Shown: in pieces, positions 1-12,400 of the stretch | Numbering within the stretch: the first letter of the stretch is position 1 | Layout of the letters: the number at the start of each line of letters is the position of its first letter | Assembly (NCBI GenBank): GCA_038049695.1 | Contig: CP142459.1 | Location: 69,990,001 to 70,054,000, forward strand | Source: Cinnamomum chago | Taxonomy: Eukaryota > Streptophyta > Magnoliopsida > Laurales > Lauraceae | Length of the DNA: 64,000 nt | Direction of reading: 5' to 3' | Notes under the pieces: generated by a model | What the model was told of the DNA's origin: nothing | Databases searched by the model: none | Seen by the model: only the letters and a program-made list of their open reading frames with translations | Position numbers and translations under genes: made by a program

Positions 1-427
1 GTGTTATACAGTAGATTAACTGTGGAGATATATGAACACAATATATTTTAATAAATAAACCATTTGAATTTTTCAAGTACAAAATGAAATAGTGACTGAT
101 TGGGTGTGCCATATTCACCACGTTTGGACATATTTTTAGGCATGAGCATTTTTTTCCAAGTTGATTTCATCTGTATGATGGTATGCAAAATACTAGAATT
201 CTCTTCCAAGTCTGGCATCCATGCCCGAACCACATCGTGGCTGGTATCTGTATATGCATGGTTTCATGATTTCCTAGTTCATGGTATTCTTGCCTAGCCC
301 TCATCTTTTGTTGCATGTTTTACTATTTTTTTCCTACAATGATCACCTTTTGTATTAAACAAGGTTATTTAGTCAATGGGGTCAATACTGAGCAGTGATA
401 GCTTTCATGGTTATGTTCTAATAACAG
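1..427 (+). other. MLH3 intron fragment at the window edge
   Basis: No exon could be recognised here. The acceptor AACAG at 423-427 is followed by CA ACA TCA AAA TTT, which completes the conserved YATSKF motif. The preceding exon, coding the Bergerat-fold DxGxG region, must therefore lie outside the window. Short open frames here look like chance. Confidence 0.7.
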
Positions 428-3400
428 CAACATCAAAATTTCGCTGCTTGGCTGAAATGGATGCTGGTGTTGAAAGTTTGGGTTTTAGAGGAGAAGCATT
501 GGGTTCCCTTTCTGATGTCTGCTTGTTAGAAGTCATTACGAAAGCTCGAGGGAAGCCAAATGGATATCGTAAAGTCATAAAGGCATGCATTATTCTTTAG
601 CTATTAAGTTTATTTGTCTCTGAATTATCTTGATAGCGATATTGGTGTTTTATCTTTATTTTTGAAGAATTTTATTTACTTTGAATTATGTCCTTTTTAC
701 GTTTCAGGGATGCAGGTGTTTATTTCTTGGGATTGATGATTACAGGCAAGATGTAGGTACTACAGGTAACATATTCTTATGCATACAAAATGCTTTCAGT
801 CAATTGCTTCACCTTTCGGGAATAAAGATGGCCCTTGTTCATACCTCCTTCATTTTCAAATATAGTTTATTACCCATTTGATAGACAGATTTGGGACAAG
901 GCTTTGATGATGATTTGATTTTTAGGAAAGTATATTTGAGGAGATATACATTCAGAGCCTGTGGCCCTGTAGTCATACAGGCTGCTCAGGTTTTCCATTT
1001 GTGCATAAGGAACTCATATAAATAACTCATATATCATATTTCCTAACTATTGTGTCAGGGCGGCATCACCGTTGACCAATGCATAGATCTTTGGCCCTCT
1101 CTGTTGAACAAGGCCATTGTCTTTAACCGTATACTTTCCAGTCACCAGTTGAATGGTTAACTCTCTCTCACCTTGGACTGTTTCTGTGCATGGGTCCATG
1201 ATGGGCCTTTCATTTCAATGGTCAAGTTCATTCGTTTCTTAGAAGCATACGAGACTATGCTTGGAAAGTCCCACATCCCACATCACCTAAGTCTTGAGTC
1301 GGACAGGGCTTCATATACCTGTGTTGCCTTCCACCTATTAGCTTAAGTTTTTTGGTTGGTACACGGTATCTTACATGGTATCAGAGCGGGTTCTGATCCC
1401 GTTGTTCTAGTGTAACCCACCTAGTAGGCCCATCCATGAAATCTGTTGAGCTTGCACATGAGGGGGAGTGTTGGGAAGTCCCAAGTTCCACATCCCACAT
1501 CACCTACGTCCTGAGTTGGTCAGGGCTACATGCCTCAAGGATTGCTTCAGGGCGAGGCATCCCAAACATACTTGTCAATTTCATTTCAGGGCTCATTTCA
1601 ATTTCACTCTAAATTGAAACATTTTGTCTATTTTGGCATTTTGGTGTTTCATTTTGGAGTCTTGTTTTGGAAAAATATAAAAAATTAGAAAATGTATAAA
1701 TTTTAAAAAAATATGAAAAATTTAGAAAGTGAAAGGAGCTTATATACTACTATAATACATTCTATTAAATCAACATTGTAATATGTTAATGAAACCTAAT
1801 CCCAAGAAGGATCCCGCCTAAGCTGCAAAAGAAGTTGGCTTTTTTGCAGGGGTAGGAGGATCCAAATGAAGAAGTAGCATAGAGAAGTGGCCACAAGAAA
1901 GAAATTGCTTCCTGCATAAGACTCTGAACAGCAAGAAGCCCTAACTTTTGGATAAAAAGGACCAAAAAACTATGCATACTGAGCCTCAATGGAGGGTATA
2001 TTGCTGAAAAACCAAGTTAAAAAAAAAAAAAAAAGAAGAAGAAATATCCTCGCCCTTTGTCAAAATTCGGCCAAAATATGCAAATTCAAGCCGTATGGCC
2101 ATAATCTTCCGATACGTAACCAAATTGGGCATTTCGTCCAAATAGGACTGAAATCCCAACCAAAATCTTTTGAGGGCGTTGTTTGTTTCAGACGACCGAC
2201 TGAAATAAATAGTTTCGGGCTTTCAGCCAATTTGGCCAAAATGAGCCTAAATTGACTAGGATCACAAAACATCTTGGGGCTTAGCTGCTGAAGTCCGAGG
2301 CATGGCTTGGGTTTGGGGCCTATAGACTTCTGTGATGCGCTGTATCAATTGGCATGTGCCTCATAAACAGGTCTCCTTCTTCTTCCTTTTCTAAAGGAGG
2401 CAGTTTGTTATTTTAAGAACTCAATTAAAGGACTTTATGAATTTTAAACTAATGTAGTAAGGAATAGGATAACCACAGGTTGCCAATAAAAAAAGGGATT
2501 ACCTCAAGTTAACCCTAGTTAACTCATTAAAAGGCTAAAAAGTTGGAGCTTTATATTTTTCCCTTTTATCTTAACAAATAAAATTTTCTATGTAATTATT
2601 TACTTGTGAAAAAAATGCTTATGAGGTTAACACCCTTTGCATTGAGGCTTATGCTTCACACTTTAGACAGTTGGAATGCCTCTTTTCATGCCTCAAACAT
2701 ATTAAAGCATTGGTTAGGATATATGGGATGTGGGTCACATGCGAACTTGAAAAGCCAAACCAAACCAATTATACATGGTTGTGTCCCATCAATTTCCTTG
2801 TTAGATTTGATAGTATTCAATGCATTTTTATCATAAATTGCCTTTTCACTTGCAGTCATTGTTCGCGACTTATTTTACAATCAACCAGTTCGTAGGAAGT
2901 GCATGCAAACCAGGTTCGTCATTTTAATGAAGTTACAATGTCATCTCTCTCTCTATACATACATACATACAAGTTATTATTATATTATACACCTAAGCAT
3001 GACTCACAAAGAAAGAAAAGTTTCTATCCTATCAAGCTTCTGGAATTGTGTTTCCTCCTAAACATTTCAGTTTTATTTTAGATTATCTTCCATAGCATTA
3101 GATTTCCTAGACTCAATTGCTGTGCTCCCATTATTCTATTGCATTAGTCTTGTGCTCATATGATGCTCATATGTTTGTCTTGGAAGCCCAAAGAAGGTCT
3201 TGCATTCAGTGAAGAAATGTGTACTTCGAATTGCCCTTGTTTGCCCGCAGGTTTCTTTCAAAGTCATCGATATCGAGGGGTGAGTTATCCGTTACTCAGC
3301 TAGAAGCCTGACTCTTCAAATATATATATATATATATAATTTTTTTTTGACTGACTGTTCTGAATACAGGGAAGACGAATTATTCTGCACACTTCCTTCT

Positions 3401-6400
3401 GTCTCTCCTTTGCCACTTGTTGCTAGTTCTTTCGGGAATGGGGTTTCTAGTTCTCTACATGAATTAAAATTTTCCGAAGGAGCATTTAAGTTATCTGGAT
3501 ACCTATCTGGTCCTGCTGATACTTTCTCCACAAAGGTAGACATGGCTCATATTTGAGAAAATGTGTCACGGCAATTCACAAATTGTTTATCTTACCATAT
3601 AGTTCCATGGCTTTGGTTTTGATTGAGGGATGCTTTACTTTTGCAGGTCTTCCAATTTATCTGTATCCATTGCTCTCTATATAATCATAAAATATACTCT
3701 TGAATCAGTTGTGCATATTTTTGGTGTCCTTCACTTCCTCAGATGTCAATTCACGTGCTGTTTCCAAGGGCCCGATTAATAAGTTGCTTGATAGTTTGGC
3801 TGCTAAGTTCGAGTGCTCAGTGACTTCATGGAGAGATGAATCTGAGTCCCAAACTGCAAAGCGGCAAAGGAAGCAGGCGTATTTGGCATATATGCTGAAT
3901 ATATGTTGTCCTCATTCTACCTACGATTTGACATATGAACCATCAAAGACACTTGTAGAGTTCAAGGTGATACCTACCTCTTTCTTGAATCTTGACACAA
4001 ATATACATAGCCTTAGTGATTTTAATTTTATGCTGATTCCCAGTAGATGATTTTTTTTTTCTTCATATTATTATGTTAATCATGATTCCAATGGGATTAC
4101 AACACTTACATTTGTTCTGGTTAAATTGTTTAAATTTTGATGGGTCCTTTTGACATTCAGTCAAGGCATCCCTGATCGGCAACAAAGGAGTAAATCAATG
4201 CTTTTAACCCATAGCAAAGATTTAAATGGTGACATTAGTGTTTCTTTCCTTTCCAACATTAGTGCTAAAAGAGTTGCTATTCAAATTCAAAACCCTAAAT
4301 TATCCTCCCTCATTTAAATCTTCAATGAACATTGTGCCCTCAGTAGTTTCATAACCATAAAATTCTCCTCAAACTTCTTCCTAAAGCTGAGACACTTCTT
4401 CTAAAATGGTTCAGGAGATTATTTCTATATTAATGGGATTTTTCTTCTCATAAGGGGAAAAAATAGATTTCTTCATCTAGACTGTAAAAAAAGAGTTGTT
4501 TAACTAGTTTTGGGGTTTTGCCTACCTTTATTTAGCTTATTTATGTTTATCTTTTGTTTCGATCAACTTTCAAAACAATTGACATCAAGTCATTGTAGTT
4601 TACATTGCTGATTCACCCACTTGCACATCAAAGACCAAGAGGTCCATGAAGACCGATAATGGCGGAGGTGCAAGTACAACTGAATTGATGGGAGTAAAAC
4701 TTGAGGTCTTGAGAGCTGGAAAAGCAATAGGCTGATGCTTTGATGCTGGTTGAAGAAATAGGCTTTCGGGATGTCTAGGCTATTTCACTGTACAGTACAG
4801 TCTTCTCTCACTGACCAACTAAATGCCTGCAGTGGGCTTATTTAAAAGTGAATAATTTAAAATTAAGATCTGAACCCCAGTGAGATTGCATTTTGCAAAC
4901 TGAATGCTTCCCACACCTTGGAAAATGAATCTTGAAAGTTGGCAATCTTGCAACCTGAATGCTTCCCACACCTTGGGAAATGAATCTTGAAAGTCAGCCA
5001 GTAGGCTATCTAAACACAGTTTTGAATTTTTAATGTCAAAGTTTTATGGTTTATGGTTAGTAATCACAACCAATCATAGTAAAAAGAAACTATCTTTTAG
5101 CAGGTGAAAATCATTGGGCAGACCATTGTCAGACAGACCCCCAGGTACATTGTAGAATCAACTGTGATAGTCTTTGATGATACCACTTTGTGATCTTAAA
5201 ATTTGCAAAGAATGCAATAAATTTTCTATGAGGAAATGAGGCAAATCTAGCTCCCTGTTGTAATTCATGAGTATTCCTGACAATTACTTTCATTTATGAA
5301 ATGACAGTATTTTATGATATCAGTCCTGTTTTCTTATTTCCATGGGAGAAGATTCTGCACAATTTATGTTTTAATGCCCAATCACATCCAAGTATGATCA
5401 TGAGATCTGATGGCAATCTTTAAGCCTATCACAAGAATCTTCATATCTTACATTTTTGTGACGTGGGTGGTCAATCAACATCATCATCAGCGCCTTGTCT
5501 CAGCTATGTTGGGGTCAGCTACATGAATTCTGTTTCTCCATTCCAATCTATCTTGAGCCAAATCCTCCAATCGGTGTGGTCAATTAACATCTTGGCACAT
5601 ATTTTTCCCTTACATTCATTGCTTATGGGGATGGGATCTTTATGGATGAGGGTGCTACTGGATTATCAGGAGTAGGATACATTTCACTCGAAAAGAAAGC
5701 TATGGTTTTCATTTTGGATCGCTTTCAGTTCAATTGATGTATCCTTTAATCATAGTCTGGAGTCTGGACTTACTCAGTATCTGGAATCAGTATTTTAGTG
5801 CTTCCACATGTTTTTATGGATGTTAGGATCTTTGAAGAGTTGTGAAAATGGAATTTTAAATTTTAGAAGTAATGGAATAAGTTAGCCTTTCTGCTGACCT
5901 GTTGGTTGAGGTTGCACTTTGAATAATGAAAAGGCGGTATGCTGTTCATGGAACGAGTGTTCAAATAAAAGTCTGTTTTATGCCTTGCTCTGATGGATAG
6001 TGCAGTCTACAATCAAGTGTTATTTTACACTGGATATTATTGTTTGTACTTTATGTCTTGCCTTATCCTGTCATTGTGCTTTTGCATATTCCATCTGGGA
6101 CATTTTTCTTGTAGCGCCTATTAATGGTATTTTTGAGCTCTATAGCGAAAACTGGAGCCTTATTATATGATTATTATCATCTTATTTCAGGATTGGTCTC
6201 CTGTATTGTCCTTTCTTGAGAAGGCTATCAGGCACTTTTTGCAAGAGTCTGCACCTCCTTTCTATAAAGGTTCAATTTTCAAAGTTAGTTTAGCGTTGTA
6301 GGATAAATTCTTTTCTTTCTATATGTAAATTGTCATTACCTTCTAAGGGTTTTTTTTATAGGAGAATTTGATGGTAATGAGGATGATCTACGAGGAAAAG

Positions 6401-9400
6401 GTAAAACGTGTAAGGGAAGTAACACCAACGTGCTACCATTAAAAGGTACTGTACAGTTTGTTCTTTGAAGCATATTCTTTTTATGTAAATGGTGCTAGAA
6501 ACTTACTTCATCAGATCAGCCAGGCAAATCGTGTATATGTATGTGTGTGTGTACTCTTCAGCTAGATAATATCTAACACATGCTAACTTTCATACAAATA
6601 AGAGTCGTTAATGTGGCTGGTACGTTTGAAATTTTTGGTGTCAGACCCATTCACTCTCGATTTATCGGAGGCCTCTGGAATTGCTAAAAAGAAAGGCAAG
6701 ATGCAACACAATCAAAGTTCTGCATATATCAGTCCATCTACTGGTTTGCTCAAGATGTCCTTGGCAGATATTGACTTCTTATCTGATCAGAACCATCAAA
6801 GATCGTCTCGAGAGTCATGCACAAATGTAATAGACCAAGAAGGATGCCATAGTAAGACTTCATATCATGACACTAGCTACTCCTCTTGGAATATGATTTC
6901 TATTGCAAGGGATGTTGCTTATCTGCAGCTAGCACATTTAAAACGCAGCAATCATATGACACCTGACCTCGATTTTTTTTTTTTTCCTGTAGAAGATCAT
7001 TTCTTGCGAGAGCGGTCAGTGCTGAAACAGACTATTGTGGATGATGCAAGAGATGCCATATTACATTTGAGGAGGAATAGGGCTTTTGATATTGATGCAA
7101 ACCTAAGTGAAGGATCAGCGGAGGTAACTGCAATATGCAATCATTTTGACTGCAAAACTGATGCAGGAAGGGCTTCATCTCTATCACATGGTGAGGGTGC
7201 ACTAGAAACAGCAATCTTTAGTAATTCTCCTTCAATGGGAGGCATATTGGATGAATCAACATTATTCTCAAATCACAGAGGCTCAACAATTCAGTTTGAT
7301 GACGTAAGAACTGAAAGAAAAAGTCTTGCTTCTGTTGATTCTATTGATGAAATCTCTATAAGCACTCCATCAAAGGTGAAGCAAGCGGCTTTTCAACTCT
7401 CTCCTGGCATCATAAGGAAATGTAAATCAATTACAGAAACTGATGTGTTATGTTCTAATGCCCGTGATAGAGTATGCTTCACCAAGGAAAGTGAACTTGA
7501 GAATTGTTCATTTACACAACTTAGGAAAAGAGGCTCCACTTTTCAGTTCATGAACTCTGTACAGAGTTCTGGATGCCCATATGAATTTGGTGACTTGTTT
7601 GCAACTGAAGAGAATTATATATCTTGCCAAAGCATTAATTCTAGGGATTTTAGCGATGGAGAAGAGAAAGGCAATGCTTTTAGCAATGGCATTCTGCAGA
7701 GTAGTTCAAACATGGATGGTCGCTACATCTCAACTCGTACCAACTCTCACATAGATTATGAGACTTGCTCTAAACCTGAGGCAAATATAGACAAAATTTT
7801 GAGATCTTGTACCACCTCTCAAATGGACTATGAGACTTGCTCTAGTCCTGAGGCAAATATGGACAAATTTTTGAGATCTTGTTCCAACTCTCAAATAGAT
7901 TATGAGACTTGCTTTAGTCCTGAGGCAAATATGGATAGATTTTTTAGCTATGGGAACCACCTACATGAGTTTGCACATAAGAAAAATCATTCCTTTTGTA
8001 AGATGAATGATGAGATATGTTTCGATTCTTTTAATTCAGATATAACTGACAACCATGTAACATCTACATTCCATATTCCTTCACCAAGTTACAATAACAG
8101 GGGAAGTACCCTCAGGGAAAATGAGGATAGACGGAATTGTGGGCAGGATCTTGTTCCCAAGGTAAGGCCAAGGAGAAGTCATTCGGCTCCACCATTTTAT
8201 AAAGGCAGGAATAAGTTCTCTTTCTTTTATGAATGTTTAACCACCAAAAAAGTAACAGAACCTGATCTCCAGTCCTTCCGCAGAGCCCCTAATGTACCAG
8301 GTTTGCCTTTTACAAGAAATGATTATTTGTTTCCTTTCCATGTGATAGATATCAGCTAAATACTTAATGCTACTGGTTGTGTTTTTGCCGTGTAGTAACA
8401 CATTTTGAGTTGAATGAGTTATCAGAGGTTACTGTGACTAAGTGGCGGAGTGGTGATCCACAGCCTACAGTTGAGTACTTAAGCAATGATTTTATCTTAC
8501 ATCAAGTACAGATGAATACACATATTGATATAAGTTTGAAAATCTGGTGCAAGTTTCTTTGTTGTGTTATTAATCTGAAAAATGATATAAACATATTTGC
8601 AGGATGGAGGTAAATCACATAACTTGCCTGAGCAAGAAAATGAAATACTAGACATTTCTTCTGGGATCTTGCATCTTGCTGGCAGTTCATTAGTACCTGA
8701 TTCAATCAATAAGGATTGTCTTGAAAGAGCAAAAGTTCTCCCTCAGGTGGATAGGAAATTTATTCCTGTCATGGCTGGTGGAATCCTTGCCATTATTGAT
8801 CAGGTCTGCTTTTTCCCCCCTTTCTGTTTGCTAGATGTGATATCTTGTTCATCTAATGCATTTTCTGGTTCTCTGTCCTGCTTTTGTCGTAATCTAGAGA
8901 GCTGTTGCTTGCTTATCCCAAGCACTGATTGTGGGTTCGCAGTTTGATATTGAAAAGATTTTTTAAAGATAATTATGTAAATTTATTTGATCTAGGAAGA
9001 AAGTCACGTGTTGAGCTGTTACCATTTTAAAATCTTGACAATTGCCCTACCATCTGTTTGCAGATTTCTTCTTGATATTAAAAAGGAGTTATTTCCCATT
9101 TGTTGAACATGGACATGTATTTATGAAAAATTGGAACAGGATTGGAACTATAAACACAGATAACTCAATTCATGAAAATGATAAACCACTCCATCTAGAG
9201 CAATTAAATTGGATTGCTATTAGGTCTGACAAGGCACATGTGCTAAGTTGAGTTTGGTTGAACTCATTGTAATACTGAGAATGTAAATATTATGTTTACT
9301 TCTCTTTTTCCAGTACATCAACAATTTGCATCACGCTAAAGAAAGCGGCATCTGATTATTTTTCTCTTGGTTCTTCTCATAAAAGTTTTTGACTTTACCC

Positions 9401-12400
9401 AGTTATCACAAATCTCACTCTTGAAAATTTCTTGAACCAGGGTGATATTGGAAGTTGAATTTTTGGGGTATTTGCGGAAACAAAAATATTAAAATAATGA
9501 AAATGTACAACATGAAAATATAGAGATTTTAGGTGAAATCTCATTAAAATATTGTGAGGTTCTCATTTTTTACCGTGATTTCTTGAAACTCTTAATAATA
9601 TTGGAATTATCTTGGTTCACATTTTCTCTCAAAAATAAAATTTGAAAGCATCATTAACATTTGCGACACCTAACTTACGCTTGACATATGGTCTTGCAAA
9701 GAGGAGCCCAAGAGAGGATCTAATATACATACACAGCCTTGAATCACAATAAGGGCACCTTCTCGAGACGGCACTAATCTCTGTTTATTCAAGTAAATCT
9801 CCTATCTTTTAGTTGTGTTGGCTAATTCAGCTCTGGATTGAGACTTGCATCCTTCTGTTGGGCAATTGAGTTCATCTGTGTTGCATGTCGGCAGTGCTGC
9901 TGGAATGACAATTCTATTCAGGGAGCCGGAGCTAAGCAATCTCACAGCACTTTCTGCACATGGAGGACTCGAACTCATGCATTCTCAAACTCATGCCCAT
10001 GTCCCTGACAAGCTGAGCTATAGCTAGGGACGTGTCGCATTCATTTTACCCATATTCTAATTAATAATTTTATTATTACAATGTCATTTTACGGGACAAC
10101 TTCAAAGTCAGCTATATTGAATGCTTTTATATTCTTAACATTATTTCTGACCATCTGAACCTTTTTTTAGAAAGGTGGCATCTGCAAGAATCTGAAGTTT
10201 TAACCTAAATTGGCCTTATAGTCTCGTTTCTCAAAATCCTCCATAAACTTTGTAACATGTTAATTTTTCTTTCCTTTTTTTTTATTAAAAAAACTTGGTA
10301 ATGAGTTAACCATGGATCCTCTAGAATCCGGCTTTAGATTTTTCTCATCTCTAGCGAGCCAGATTATTGTATCCATATAGATCTTTTTGTGATATTCAGT
10401 GATTTATAAAGATTTCCTATTGAAATTACTGTTAAGTTCTTTGATGGTGAAGATTCTCTGGTGATGAGAGATGACGATGCCTAGAACTTGATTAAGCACT
10501 CATTTGTTTATAGATGCCAGTAAATTTTGGTTGTGGGCCCAGATTGATGGGATATGGATATAATGATGATGTTGCACATAATGTTAGAATCATTTTTCCC
10601 CCTTCCTGTAGTCATTCACAAGAACTTGTTTGACAGCATGCTGCAGATGAGCGAATCCGTCTGGAAGAACTACGTCGAAAGGTCATATATACTTTTTCAG
10701 TGGCCATTGCTTTAATTATATATATATATATATATTGTTTTGGCTCATTAAGCCTTTTGGAGTTTTAGGTATTATCTGGTGAAGAGAAGACGATAACTTA
10801 TTTGGACTCTGAGCAGGAGTTGGTATGTTTGTTTCTCATGCTATCTTAGTGAATTAGTTCAGATCAGTGATAACAACAAGCTTCAATTGAATCTTTGGGA
10901 GTTTATGCCTTATGGTAGTTGGTCTAAATTTCTGGGAGTGATATATTACCCCTGTAAGTCTGTTTCAACATATGATGTATTAGGTTCTGCCTGAGATTGG
11001 ACTCCAGTTACTTCAGAACTATACTGAACAGATACAGGATTGGGGGTGGATCTGTAACATTCATACTCGGAGCTCTGGGCCCTTTACAAAGTAATTTCCA
11101 TCTTATGTTAACTTCAATGCTCTTTTGCTTCTCCTTTGCTCAAATTGCAGGATTAAATTCATTCATTTTCATCATTAAGATTAATGATTTCATTTTTATA
11201 AAAAGTCCTTATTTAGTATGTTAAGCTATATTTTTTTAATTGGCTTCATTGTTTATCAAACTGATATTGGCTTTTGTGCAGGAACATGAACCTGCTGCAT
11301 AAGCGGTCTTTTACTGTCACTCTTGTTGCTGTAAGAACATATCACGGTTTTCTATTTATTATTGTGATTAACCTAACCATGTAGATATTCTTTGGTTCCT
11401 TTTGGATCATGTTTTCATTTATTGGCTTCCGCAATCATCACATTGGATGGAACCTTTTCCCATCAATGCAGGGTGGGCCGAGGGCTCCTTTAGTAGGTGT
11501 GATTTGGTTTGACAAGTTTTTGTATGCAACTGCATATCCGTTGCCCACTCTTCTTTCCCTCTGGGCTTAGGACCGTGCCAAGGCATGACAAATGGAGGAA
11601 GCAACAGGACACAAAAATGAGACATGGGGCACCAACACAATGCTCACCCAATGTTTGTTTGCTTTTTAGTCGGAGATGTCATCATTGGATAAGGGAACGT
11701 TGAACAAGAGGATAACATCAAGAAAGTTTGATGCATGGATTATAGCAATCAAAAGGCTATCAAGGAGGGACATTGATTTATTTGAAGTGGGCCATTGTTA
11801 ATTCATTTCGCCAATTTAATAACCATTCATCTACAGGGGCTTCACACTGCCTCAGTATAATTAAACAACCAAACTCCCTTTACCTATTCCAGTTCTAAGT
11901 CAACCCCATCCAACAGTTGGGAAGGACCCAGGAACTGTTCCCAGGCTACCTTCCTGCCGAAACGAGGAGACCCACTCTCATCTGTGGATCAGCTTGAGCT
12001 GTCCCCTGACAGATAACAGGGCAGGGCAGGGGGCCCCGTGCCCAGTCCTTAGAGCCAAATCATTTTCCTATGTTGTGGACCTGCTTTGCCCACTTCGGAG
12101 CAAGGTATTCTAAGTGGCAATAATTTTATTTTTGCATTCTGGTGTCCCTTCTACATGTCCACTTTCAGCTTATCTGCAACCCACTAAACAGAATTGCTTG
12201 ACCCTCTGCTCCTTTTTATTCACATGAATCTTATTTTTTGTCATCTGTTTCTCTGTCAATTCAGTTTTCTGTCAACATCCACTCGGTGCAAGCATAGAAT
12301 AGCTTGAACCCTTTCTCACGTGTGTTTTCTGTTGCCTTTCTCCCTGTCTTTGTTTGTACTACTACTTTGTTCATTATTTTCAGTTATTGCAATCTTCAAT

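Larger units (their letters stand above)
3967..6190 (+). other. MLH3 intron, 2.2 kb
   Basis: This is the intron between VEFK and DWSPVL. It contains a 55-bp tandem duplication (4893-5002) and one copy of the CATCATCAT dispersed repeat (5464-5600). I saw no coding segment. Confidence 0.75.

Noticed and set aside
9960-10030. A tRNA gene on the - strand
   Set aside because: A- and B-box-like motifs are present, but no acceptor stem or anticodon arm can be folded. A SINE-derived sequence is more likely.
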